Source of the DNA: JAMOAW01 sp039908535
GTDB lineage: Bacteria; Pseudomonadota; Magnetococcia; Magnetococcales; JADFZT01
Assembly: GCA_039908535.1 (NCBI GenBank)
Contig: JAMOAW010000008.1
Location: 1 to 56,972, forward strand
Length of the DNA stretch: 56,972 nt
Direction of reading: 5' to 3'
The position numbers and the translations under genes were made by a program. How positions within the stretch are numbered: position 1 is the first letter of the stretch; every line of letters starts with the position of its first letter. Positions 1-7,857 of the stretch are shown piece after piece. The notes under the pieces are model-generated. The model worked only from the letters and a program-made list of their open reading frames with translations, was not told the origin of the DNA and did no database searches.

Positions 1-2
1 AT

Positions 3-125
3 ATCGTGTACCTACATGTTTGGCGAAAATTCGGGATGCTTGACTGGAAAAATGGCGTATTTATTGGCTTTCACGATTTCGGATGGTCCAAATCTACCTA
101 CAGAGCCGAAACCCAGGCCCGTTGA
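3..125 (+). CDS. C-terminal end of an unidentified protein, cut by the window edge (possibly a glycosyltransferase)
   Basis: A plus-strand frame is open from the first codon of the window to a TGA at 123-125, giving about 40 residues that read like a protein tail (IVYLHVWRKFGMLDWKNG and onwards, ending in TYRAETQAR). The pattern of aromatic residues, LD-x-K-x-G, more aromatics, then Y-R-A-E is reminiscent of the C-termini of family 2 glycosyltransferases; this is an impression without an alignment. It runs head-on into the truncated cmr2 on the other strand and overlaps its last codons (98-125), so one of the two is probably the incoming sequence at a rearrangement junction. It could also be a chance open frame in the continuation of cmr2. 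Confidence 0.3.
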   Translation: MVYLHVWRKFGMLDWKNGVFIGFHDFGWSKSTYRAETQAR

Positions 126-670
126 TAGGTGATTTGGGAAAACTCTCGCAACCCCTTACGACCGGCGATAGCGGATTCCAATTCCTTCCGTCCGCAGGTG
201 TATCCCTCTTCACCACCATCCCAGGCAACCCAAGAGGCAAAATATTCCACAAAAGAATCGACTTGCTCCTGCCATATTTTATCAAAATTGGGGGCATCGG
301 TGGCCAAGAGTTCCTCTTTCTTCCTACAAACAGCCGCAATATCTTGCCACCGTTGAAAGGCCCCCTGGCGTCCTGCTTTGGCCACTTCTTGGGGATTAAT
401 CCCTGCCGGGATAACAGCCAAAATTTTGTTGGCTACGTTAAAAGGGGGCTGGTTGTTTTTTTCCCGCACCAAGCCCTCACAGGGGAGCAGTTCCTCTTTA
501 TCCAACGAAGGAAAAACCAACGTTACCCCCATGTCAGCCATTTTACAGGCTGCAGCACGGGAAAGTTCGCTCAACAGGTGGCTACCAAACCATAAATCAC
601 GCGAGCGGCGAGCCTGGGCAATAAACTCTTGCACCGGGCCAAGAGTGACAAGAAGGAGATGCCCCTTCAT
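98..670 (-). pseudogene. cmr2: Truncated Cmr2/Cas10, large subunit of a type III-B CRISPR effector (N-terminal fragment)
   Basis: The first 40 residues carry the Cmr2 N-terminal signature (GPVQEFIAQARRSRDLWFGS, then LLSEL), and near residue 170 there is the ARK-x-LR-x-F segment that precedes the LDG region in the family. The frame stops with TAG at 98-100 after 190 residues, whereas Cmr2 proteins are several hundred residues long. The GGDD palm domain that makes cyclic oligoadenylate and the zinc region are therefore missing. The ATG at 670 overlaps the cmr1 stop as ATGA, so the two genes were translationally coupled. Beyond the stop no minus-strand frame stays open to the window edge, although a short stretch in another frame (FGPSEIV) vaguely recalls the family. 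Loss of function by rearrangement or frameshift is the simplest reading; a sequencing or assembly error cannot be excluded. Confidence 0.75.
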
Positions 671-1980
671 GGTGCCACCTGCTGCAAATGGTACGTATTG
701 ATCAACCAAAGCTGAAACACCTCGCGCAAATTGGGTGCGGTTGCCAACGGGGGGAAAATAGCTTGGTCGGTGGGACTTTTTAACCGGTCGAAGGGAGCAG
801 CGGATCTTCTTGGAGTGGAATCGTCACCTTCCAAAACGACTTGACCTCCCTCTGGATAAGCACGGTTCAACCATAAAGCAATCGGTATGAACATGTTGTT
901 GGCCAGTGGCATGGCTTTGACAATGACCGGGCTGGCCAGTCGTTTATAAGGCTGGTCGCTCTTTTCCCAATGGAGTTTAAAATCTTTCGGTTCATGATAA
1001 ACGCCGCCACCCCTTTTCTGCCGTTGAAACTGGCCATTGATGGGAAGGCCAAAACCCGCACGTGGCCAAGCCATGGTGGCATCATAACGTGGCGGATGAC
1101 TCCATCCGCCGGCAGGGGGGGTGGAGAGTTGCCGCAATTTGTCTGCTTCCGGCCAATTGGAGATGGATGGCCGATGGTCACCTGGGGGGCCTGATTTGCG
1201 GGCTTTATACTGCGTTCCCTGCCGAAATTCTCTCAACCATTTCAGTGCCTCTTGCCAAACCTGCCGACCTGGTTTATGATTGGCACCCGCCAACAAAAAT
1301 GCGCCGCCCAACTGGGGCAGATCATCGGCGGCTCTTTCTGTCGGTGCCAGGATGTCAATACCGAACAACGAGACCAAAGCCTCTCTGGAGGCATTCCTGG
1401 GCAACCACTCTGCGCAATTGTCCACCACGGTTAAACTGCCAACGCCCCTACGGGTGCGTGAACCATACCCACCAAACAATATCCATGCCCGCAAGGTATT
1501 TTTAATTTCAGAAATGCACTCACCAGGAACCAATAGTTTCAGGGTAAATTGCAAACCTGGGGCATATCTTGGGTATATATTTTCCATTTTTGCTGGCCAC
1601 AAGGCATATAACTCTTGCCTTATAATGTTATCATTCTCATGACTACGGAGTTTATTCATCCCCTCAATGCGCACATCAATGGGAGATCGACTACCGGATT
1701 GATTCGAATTTACCCCGCCCCAAAGTTTTTTTTCCCTCTCATAGAGATCTTTCCCCTGCCCATACAAGGCCCGCCACCAAAACCGCAAGTGCCCCCGAAT
1801 GGCTGGAATGCGAATAATATCCACATCATCCAACTCTGCCGCTTTGAAGCCTCCCCCAAAGATTGGGGTGATGGTCTGCAAAGAGATGGTCAAAGGTTTC
1901 CGTTCGTTGTTGGTCAGTACGTGGGATCGTCTTTCTGGTAATATAAACCTTTCCAGGTCTGGCAATTTACGATGAGTCAT
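667..1980 (-). CDS. cmr1: Cmr1, RAMP subunit of a type III-B CRISPR-Cas effector complex
   Basis: This 437-residue protein has the family signature near its N-terminus (TPIFGGGFKAAELDDVDIIR followed by IRGHLRFWWRA) and a glycine-rich RAMP loop (FGGYGSRTRRGVGSL) near the middle. Its length is normal for Cmr1, which caps the 3-prime end of the crRNA in the Cmr complex that cleaves target RNA. I chose the ATG at 1980 over the GTG at 1998 because GGTGGAG lies 9 bases before it. It is the first gene of the operon and overlaps cmr2 by 4 bases. No cmr3-6, cas6, cas1/2 or repeat-spacer array is visible. With cmr2 truncated, the unit is likely a decaying remnant. Confidence 0.9.
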   Translation of the reverse strand: MTHRKLPDLERFILPERRSHVLTNNERKPLTISLQTITPIFGGGFKAAELDDVDIIRIPAIRGHLRFWWRALYGQGKDLYEREKKLWGGVNSNQSGSRSPIDVRIEGMNKLRSHENDNIIRQELYALWPAKMENIYPRYAPGLQFTLKLLVPGECISEIKNTLRAWILFGGYGSRTRRGVGSLTVVDNCAEWLPRNASREALVSLFGIDILAPTERAADDLPQLGGAFLLAGANHKPGRQVWQEALKWLREFRQGTQYKARKSGPPGDHRPSISNWPEADKLRQLSTPPAGGWSHPPRYDATMAWPRAGFGLPINGQFQRQKRGGGVYHEPKDFKLHWEKSDQPYKRLASPVIVKAMPLANNMFIPIALWLNRAYPEGGQVVLEGDDSTPRRSAAPFDRLKSPTDQAIFPPLATAPNLREVFQLWLINTYHLQQVAP

Positions 1981-2058
1981 GTGTATTTTCTCCACCACCC
2001 AAAAACAAGAGACAACTCAATTACCACTGCCTGGACCGTCGTTTCATCCGGCAGAAAA

Positions 2059-2224
2059 TGAACATGATGCCCTTCGGGCAAAAAATTAAAATCAAAGACA
2101 AAACCTTGGGGGATGAATCCCCCAAACCCCCTCTTTTTTTTTAAGTATTAAAAGAAAAGGGTGGGAGGATTGGGGGGCGGTTCTCCGCCCCCCAAGGTCT
2201 TGATTTTTGTTTTTCCAATATATG
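2059..2224 (-). repeat. Intergenic palindromic element, copy 1 (full length)
   Basis: Full-length copy of the dominant intergenic repeat. Read on the minus strand it has a left end GGAAAAACAAAAATCAAGAC, a GGGGGGCGG/CCGCCCCCC hairpin, an A/T-tract stem, a CTTGGGGGATTCATCCCCCA-type hairpin followed by a T-rich run, and a terminal GCCCGAAGGGC hairpin plus ATCATGTTCA. The terminal hairpin points at cmr1 and ends about 78 bases before its ATG. Confidence 0.85.
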
Positions 2225-2428
2225 AACAATACACTTCTTCATGACAAAATAATATTATCAACAGTAAACCTAAAGTGGATCAAGTTGTCAAGATAATTTA
2301 TAACTATGTCATAAGCTCTGACATTTGGTTGTTTTATATTGTTTCGTTTATGGTTTGCCTTTTCACATTTATTATGCCTCAAAAAACGCAGTTTCTAGTG
2401 TCTAAAATGGTCAATTTCTGTCTCAGAA

Positions 2429-2545
2429 AAATATAAATCAAGACCTTGGGGGGCCCAGAACCTCTCCAAAATCCCCCCACCTTTTTTTTCTAATACTTAA
2501 AAAAAAAGGGTTTGAAAGATGCGATCTCCCAAACCCCTGCTTTTA
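2429..2545 (+). repeat. Intergenic palindromic element, copy 2 (degenerate)
   Basis: Begins with ATCAAGACCTTGGGGGGCCC; its first hairpin is broken (CCCAGAACCTCTCC) but the C-tract/T-tract, A-tract and GGG stem is kept. The distal GCCC hairpin is missing. It lies just beyond the stop of the chemoreceptor gene and could act as its terminator. The stretch between copies 1 and 2 (2225-2428) is A/T-rich with no recognisable gene. Confidence 0.7.
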
Positions 2546-2561
2546 AAACAATGTTTAAAAA

Positions 2562-4532
2562 CTATTCCGTAACAAACAAAGCCATACGCAACTTTTGGCA
2601 ATTTTCCTCCATCTGTCTGGCATCTTCTGCCAAAAGTTGAATCTGCTCTAAATCAGAACGAATCGCGTGATCTAACTGTCCAACGGATCCTGAAATTTGC
2701 TGAATGCGTTCGTTTTGTTCAGTGCTGCTTAAAGCCATTTGCTGAACAAATTCTGAAGTTTGCAGCACATCATCGACCAAACGACGCAATACCTCTCCAG
2801 AGTTATGGGCGGTTGCTCGGCTGGCATCGGATTGGGTTTTAATTCGACCAGCCGCAATGCGGCTGTGTTCGGCTAATTTGCGCACCTCCGCAGCAACCAC
2901 AGCAAAACCCTTTCCTTGCTCTCCAGCCCGAGCCGCCTCAATGGCAGCGTTCAAAGCCAACAAATCGGTCTGCCGGGCAATACTGGAAATAACCTCCAAC
3001 TCCCCAGCGATTTGTTCCATGGCCACAATCATTTTATCGACGATTTCCAAACTCATCGCGGCCTCTTTGGCAGAATTTTTAGAAAGAGCCTCCGTCTCGC
3101 GACTCTGCTCATCGCTTAATTGCACCGTTTTGGCAACCATAGCCATGGTGGAAGCTATCTTCTGCACAGATGCCGCCTGATTGCCCGCACTCTCAGAAAA
3201 AAGAGTTGATTTATGACTGACCGATTGTGCAGCCTCAACCAATTGTACAGCAAGATCACCAATACGCTGAAAGGTGTCCGCAAGCTGATCGGCCAAAATA
3301 TTTATGGCAATACCCACATGAGCGGTTTCGTCATTGGTGGTCACCTCCACCCGCTTGGAAATATCCCCCCCCGCCATCCGACTGGCCATCGAGGCCACAC
3401 TCATAATGGGACCGGTGACCCGAAGGGTAATGATCCATAACGTACTAATCACCACCAATAAAATAATTCCCGTTGCCGACCAAATCGTGGTTTTTACCAC
3501 CGATAAAGAGAATTCCCCCGTTAATAATGCCTCATACGGACGAATTAAAACCACTTTCCAGCCAAATTGAGCGTTGAGAGTTTGATAAACAACAAAAATA
3601 GACTTTCCATTCTCATCATACGTACTGGTATCCATCTCCCCACCAGTCATGATGTGCGCGACAGTTTTTTTAAAGCCAACCGACTCAGAAAGGGATTCAG
3701 CCTTGGGAAGATAATCCTCCAGTGTTTCCTCTGTGTTATTCCCCTTTGTTGAAGTATGTATTTTAAAATCGTTTGCTTTTTCGCTATCCGCCAAGACCAA
3801 ACCATCTTTATTAAGAATTAACAAACGCCCCCCACCATCTTTTAAAAGATTTTTCGAGGCATTAGAAATTTTATCCTGAAAAAGAGCGACCGGTATTTCA
3901 TAATGAAAAATCCCCGGTTTTTCACCATTGGCCAATACCACCGGCGTGACAAAAGCAAAAACCCACTCTTTGGCATCTGGTGACATATAGGGTGATTGAA
4001 CGTGAACCTCCCCTTGATTTTTAGCAAAAGAGGGCTGAAAAAAAGGAGCCCCATTTTCTGCACTGGAAAAATCGTTGTTTGGGGCAATCTGACCAAAGGT
4101 AATTCGGGTATGTTCCTGGCCGTTTTTATCAATCAGGCAAGTTTCAACAATAGGCAACCGTTTTTGCAAACCCAGTATCCAATTGTCCAATAAATCTTTT
4201 AACTGCCGTTGTTTGGGAGAAAATTGAATTACCCCATGTTCATCCAGTTGAGTGCCAGCGACCACCTCTGGAAGTTCAAAATATTCCCGAAATACCGGAT
4301 AATCGACTCCAATTAATAGATCATTTTTGGCTTTGTCAAAAAAATTATCGGCATTTTGAACAATACTCTCTAAAGAGTGCTGCATCACCTGCTTGGCATT
4401 CTGAACCACAGCTTTTTCAATGGTAGCTACCGCAACCCAGCCTAAAAAGCCCAAACCAATAACCATTTGAATCAAAGCTGGAAGAAGAAACTTATACTTA
4501 AGACTCAAAAAACGTTTTTTATTGTCTGACAT
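2562..4532 (-). CDS. Methyl-accepting chemotaxis protein with periplasmic double-Cache-like sensor
   Basis: A 656-residue transmembrane chemoreceptor. Residues 13-37 form TM1; about 38-340 form a periplasmic sensor whose length and spacing suit dCache; about 347-371 form TM2 (IIWS-type start, VVISTLWIITLRV). A HAMP domain follows (about 372-425, VTGPIMSVASMASRMAGGDI). The cytoplasmic signalling hairpin has its tip in QTDLLALNAAIEAARAGEQG and KGFAVVAAEVRKLAEHSR, the CheA/CheW contact region. There is no C-terminal methylation-enzyme tether pentapeptide. The ligand cannot be told. GGGACTTTTC precedes the ATG, giving a usable ribosome site. It stands alone between a repeat-filled gap and chrA. 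Confidence 0.93.
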   Translation of the reverse strand: MSDNKKRFLSLKYKFLLPALIQMVIGLGFLGWVAVATIEKAVVQNAKQVMQHSLESIVQNADNFFDKAKNDLLIGVDYPVFREYFELPEVVAGTQLDEHGVIQFSPKQRQLKDLLDNWILGLQKRLPIVETCLIDKNGQEHTRITFGQIAPNNDFSSAENGAPFFQPSFAKNQGEVHVQSPYMSPDAKEWVFAFVTPVVLANGEKPGIFHYEIPVALFQDKISNASKNLLKDGGGRLLILNKDGLVLADSEKANDFKIHTSTKGNNTEETLEDYLPKAESLSESVGFKKTVAHIMTGGEMDTSTYDENGKSIFVVYQTLNAQFGWKVVLIRPYEALLTGEFSLSVVKTTIWSATGIILLVVISTLWIITLRVTGPIMSVASMASRMAGGDISKRVEVTTNDETAHVGIAINILADQLADTFQRIGDLAVQLVEAAQSVSHKSTLFSESAGNQAASVQKIASTMAMVAKTVQLSDEQSRETEALSKNSAKEAAMSLEIVDKMIVAMEQIAGELEVISSIARQTDLLALNAAIEAARAGEQGKGFAVVAAEVRKLAEHSRIAAGRIKTQSDASRATAHNSGEVLRRLVDDVLQTSEFVQQMALSSTEQNERIQQISGSVGQLDHAIRSDLEQIQLLAEDARQMEENCQKLRMALFVTE

Positions 4533-4663
4533 GAAAAGTCCCTTATAGACACAATCCTGAAAAATTCTTTTCCAGAATAATTATTTGTTTTTTCAATTAC
4601 TTTCATTTTTATACCAAAATATTATCAACAAATAAAGCAGGGAAAAAAAATTCTCAACGCATT

Positions 4664-5869
4664 CTAAAACAAAGCGTACAGGGATCCCGCCAAGAACACC
4701 ACCAACCAAGGAGGCGTTTTCCAAAACATTAACAGGGTAAAAGAGGCCAAGGCCAAGGCAAAATCAAGAGAGGAAAAAATGGCGTTGGTCCAGACGGGAT
4801 GATACAAAGCAGCCACCAACAAGCCAACCACCGAGGCATTCACCCCACGCAAAATAGACTGTGCAACCGGTTTGCGACGCAACATCTCCCAAAAAGGCAA
4901 CGCCCCGACCACAAGCAAAAACGAGGGAAGAAAAACAGCCGCCAAAGCCAAGCCCCCCCCTATCCAACCAGAAGGTCCAAAGGGCATGGCCGCACCAAGA
5001 TAGGCCGCAAAGGTAAATAACGGCCCAGGAACCGCTTGAGCCGCCCCATAACCAGCTAAAAAAAGCTCCTGATTCAACCAACCCGAACCCACCACTTCGG
5101 TCTGTAATAAAGGCAACACCACATGCCCACCCCCAAACACCAAGGATCCAACGCGATAAAAACGCTCAAAAATTTGAATCCAAGGTGCAACATCGGTGGT
5201 CACTAACAAAGGAAAAAGAAAAAGCAAAAGCCCAAACAAAACCAAAAAAATTCCCCCTGTAGAACGGGCCATGGGCAAAAAAACCCTCCCGGTAGGAACA
5301 TCCCCCTTTCCCTCCAAAAAATACCAACCCACCAAGGCCCCCATCCCAATGGCCAACAATTGCCCAATAACCGTTGGCCAAATCAAAACAACCATTGCAG
5401 ACAATATCGCCAACGTGGCGCGATTCCGATCCGGGCAGAGAGTTTTTGCCATTCCCCAAACCGCTTGTGCCACCACCGCAACCGCAACCACCTTCAACCC
5501 ATGCAGCCACCCCCCTTGGGTGGCCAAATCCACATATCCCACCCCATAAGCAAAAAGAATCATCGCCAAGGCCGATGGCAGCGTAAAACCAATCCAGGCC
5601 ATAAAAGCCCCAAAAAATCCAGCCCGCAGCAATCCAATTCCCATTCCAACCTGACTGCTGGCTGGACCAGGTAAAAATTGACACATCGCCACCAAATCGG
5701 CATAAGACTGCTCATCCAACCATCGCCGACGCACAACAAACGCCTCGCGAAAATAGCCAATATGGGCCACAGGACCGCCAAAAGAGGTTAAGCCAAGTTG
5801 AAAAAAAGCCCACAATACCTCAAAAAAATTTCCCGTCTTACGGCCAAAATTTGGATGTTCTAGAGACAT
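4664..5869 (-). CDS. chrA: ChrA-family chromate (anion) transporter, long two-domain form
   Basis: A 401-residue inner-membrane protein with about ten to twelve hydrophobic helices and the two related CHR halves. The first half has GLTSFGGPVAHIGYFREAFV and a CQFLPGPASSQVG motif; the second has FYRVGSLVFGGGHVVLPLLQ and GAAQAVPGPLFTFAAYLG. Family members expel chromate, possibly by proton antiport; many have unknown anion substrates. The frame stays open 54 codons further upstream, but that part is translated repeat DNA (copy 3), so the ATG at 5869 (MSLEHPNFG) is taken as the start. Its ribosome site is weak (TTGGAA). No chrB regulator is adjacent. Confidence 0.9.
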   Translation of the reverse strand: MSLEHPNFGRKTGNFFEVLWAFFQLGLTSFGGPVAHIGYFREAFVVRRRWLDEQSYADLVAMCQFLPGPASSQVGMGIGLLRAGFFGAFMAWIGFTLPSALAMILFAYGVGYVDLATQGGWLHGLKVVAVAVVAQAVWGMAKTLCPDRNRATLAILSAMVVLIWPTVIGQLLAIGMGALVGWYFLEGKGDVPTGRVFLPMARSTGGIFLVLFGLLLFLFPLLVTTDVAPWIQIFERFYRVGSLVFGGGHVVLPLLQTEVVGSGWLNQELFLAGYGAAQAVPGPLFTFAAYLGAAMPFGPSGWIGGGLALAAVFLPSFLLVVGALPFWEMLRRKPVAQSILRGVNASVVGLLVAALYHPVWTNAIFSSLDFALALASFTLLMFWKTPPWLVVFLAGSLYALF

Positions 5870-5898
5870 TGAAAGATTCCAACCACAAGCAAAATAAA

Positions 5899-6058
5899 AA
5901 TATGGTGCCCTGCGGGCAAAAGAAAAATCAAAAGCCAAACCCTGGGGGATGAATCCCCCAGCCCCCCTCTTTTTTTTAATGATCAAAAGAAAAGGGTGGA
6001 GGGAATTTGGGGGCGGTTCTCCGCCCCCCAAGGTCTTGATTTTTATTGATCCGAGACA
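5899..6058 (-). repeat. Intergenic palindromic element, copy 3 (full length)
   Basis: Full-length copy in the same orientation as chrA, with the GCCCGCAGGGC hairpin ending about 30 bases before its ATG. The copy has no in-frame stop relative to chrA, which makes an artificial-looking N-terminal extension. The rest of the gap to 6190 (6059-6190) is A/T-rich with no gene seen. Confidence 0.85.
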
Positions 6059-6190
6059 TTAAAGTTTGGATATCCGCTGCAATTAACAATTCCTGAAAAG
6101 ACGCATTCTACGCGTGCAAACGAAATTTCCGTTTTCAAACGTAACATGTTCATATACAGAAAAAAATGAGACAAAAACAGCAAGAGACTT

Positions 6191-6517
6191 TTAAAACAAA
6201 CTGTAACGGCGTTTTTTGAAATACCAATATCCCGCAGCCGCACCGACCCCCAAAAGAATCCAAGGGTTCACTGCAGACAAACTAAACCCAAGCACTTTGC
6301 CAGAAATCAAACTCGCCGGCAGAGATTGGGCCGTGGCACCACTACTTGCCATGGACAAGGTTTGTCCCATCGCCACGCCCCCTTTACTCACAACACCAGC
6401 ACCAGCAGCTTTGCTCAGAAGAGGAGCTTGTGAAGCTTTAAATTCGAGCAATCCAGGCGTAGACGCCACAAACGCATCACCAGGCTGCATATGAATCATC
6501 AGTTCTTTAACAGGCAT
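6191..6517 (-). CDS. Small Gly/Ala/Ser-rich single-helix membrane protein, Mms6/MamD-like C-terminus (tentative)
   Basis: A 108-residue protein: a hydrophilic start, a low-complexity Ala/Gly/Ser/Leu stretch (about 30-70), then GKVLGFSLSAVNPWILLGVG and AAAGYWYFKKRR. The order GK-x-LG, alternating small and leucine residues, W, then an ILLGV-A-x-x-YxY helix and a basic stop-transfer matches from memory the C-terminal plan of magnetosome protein Mms6, which controls magnetite crystal growth. Unlike Mms6 it lacks the acidic tail thought to bind iron; it ends KKRRYSLF. The ATG at 6517 is chosen because AAAGGTGG lies 5 bases upstream. Neighbours are not magnetosome genes, so it might simply be a small membrane protein of unknown role. 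Confidence 0.55.
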   Translation of the reverse strand: MPVKELMIHMQPGDAFVASTPGLLEFKASQAPLLSKAAGAGVVSKGGVAMGQTLSMASSGATAQSLPASLISGKVLGFSLSAVNPWILLGVGAAAGYWYFKKRRYSLF

Positions 6518-6682
6518 TTGATCCACCTTTCATTGACAAATGGAGTGATATAAATCTCTTCACTGGGACACAAATATCTCAGATATCAGGGAAAAAAAAT
6601 TAAAATTTCTCACTGACCCTCACTTTAATAAAAAAACATTTTCCCCCCTTCTGTCAATATAGAATTCCATCCCATCCAAAGA

Positions 6683-7723
6683 TCAAGGAATCCGATAAAC
6701 TTCCGACAAAATACCACTTTGTTCCTGGATAAGTAAGACCAATTTTCTAACCGCCTCCAGATCCCTCTTCGGTTCACCTACCAACACCTGTACAAAAGGG
6801 TGCTCCCCAACCGTCTCGGTACGCATTTGCACCTTTAGCCCCAAATGCACCAATCGATCCATGACACTTTTGGCCATGGCACCGTCCAAAAAGGTACCAG
6901 CCGAAACCAAATATTGACCTGAAACAAAAACAGGGGGGGGTGGTTTGTTTTCAATGATGGGTTTTGGTTTGTTTTCAATGATGGGCTTTGGTTTGTTTTC
7001 AATGATGGGCTTTGGTTTGTTTTCAATGATGGGCTTTGGTTTGTTTTCAATGATGGGCTTTGGTTTGTTTTCAATGATGGGCTTTGGTGGCGGAAGAACT
7101 TCCGGTTTCCAAACCATCTCCATAAGACTCCCTTGAATCAATTCGGCCAAAATGCCCGTCCTGCTTTGAATGATCTGCAGTGCTTGCTCGGCCTCTTGAC
7201 GCTGTTTGAACGGTCCAATTAAAACATGGGTCAGGTCACTCTTTCCAGCTAACTTAAACTGCCGTTTAATAGCGGGAATCTCTTTGTTGTGTAAACGCTG
7301 CAACACGTGATCGGCCCGATCTGGTTGTTCAAAACTACCTGCCAAAACCATATATGGGCCCAACGCAATGGGGGGAAATACCCCAGAAGGAGGCATCCAT
7401 ACAGGTGTGGACACCACGGACTCTCCACGCTTTTGAAGAGCCGCAACGGGCACCGAAGGCGTTTTATGCAGCCAGAGACCCAACTTATCCAACGGATCCC
7501 CACCGATAACCAAACTGCCAGTTACTGCCGTTATAAAACCCCAGATAACTACCGCAATCATCCAGCCACGGGATAATTTATGTCCCACAGATTTATCCAT
7601 GTGTTTGGCCATGGATCCAGACAGATTCATCTCCTGAAGCATTGAATCTGTCTCACTCCAATCAAAATTATCTGAGTATGCGACTCTCTCCTTATATTGC
7701 CATCCCATCATCATGCCCCACAT
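6683..7723 (-). CDS. Membrane-anchored SPOR-domain protein with KPIIEN tandem repeats
   Basis: A 346-residue inner-membrane protein with a short cytoplasmic N-terminus, one transmembrane helix (about 52-74, GWMIAVVIWGFITAVTGSLV) and a periplasmic part. Two SPOR-like modules are visible, at about 121-195 (YMVLAGSFEQPDRADHVLQR to VLIGPFKQRQEAEQAL) and about 270-346 (YLVSAGTFLDGAMAKSVMDR to VLVGEPKRDLEAV). SPOR domains bind denuded peptidoglycan, often at division sites. Between them lies a Pro/Lys linker of six near-perfect 8-residue repeats (KPIIENKP). The start is uncertain: several ATGs are clustered (7723 and three downstream) without a clear ribosome site. Confidence 0.75.
   Translation of the reverse strand: MWGMMMGWQYKERVAYSDNFDWSETDSMLQEMNLSGSMAKHMDKSVGHKLSRGWMIAVVIWGFITAVTGSLVIGGDPLDKLGLWLHKTPSVPVAALQKRGESVVSTPVWMPPSGVFPPIALGPYMVLAGSFEQPDRADHVLQRLHNKEIPAIKRQFKLAGKSDLTHVLIGPFKQRQEAEQALQIIQSRTGILAELIQGSLMEMVWKPEVLPPPKPIIENKPKPIIENKPKPIIENKPKPIIENKPKPIIENKPKPIIENKPPPPVFVSGQYLVSAGTFLDGAMAKSVMDRLVHLGLKVQMRTETVGEHPFVQVLVGEPKRDLEAVRKLVLLIQEQSGILSEVYRIP
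6943..7086. repeat. Six tandem 24-bp repeats inside the SPOR-protein gene
   Basis: A 24-bp unit (TTTTCAATGATGGGCTTTGG plus TTTG on the plus strand) is repeated six times, nearly identically, encoding KPIIENKP. The near-identity at DNA level, including third positions, indicates recent expansion. Copy-number change in steps of 24 bp would alter linker length without breaking the frame. Confidence 0.9.
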
Positions 7724-7857
7724 ATGATTTTTATAAAATATTCACACCCCCAACTGCCGGGGCCCATTATTTGCGAGTCAATCATACAAGCAATAAAAAT
7801 GCCATATGAAACAGAACACTTAGTTATTCCGATAATCTCCGCACCCAAGAGACTCTC

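Noticed and set aside
1..2561. CRISPR repeat-spacer array next to cmr genes
   Set aside because: The repeats in 2059-2545 are two non-identical, long multi-hairpin elements also found across the whole window, not short regular repeats with unique spacers.
5166..5684. A 172-codon minus-strand frame inside chrA
   Set aside because: Composed mainly of Gly/Trp/Phe/Cys, a product of reading the membrane gene out of frame; chrA motifs lie in the other frame.
4664..6031. Extended ChrA start at 6031
   Set aside because: The added 54 residues are the translated palindromic repeat, seen again ahead of unrelated proteins.
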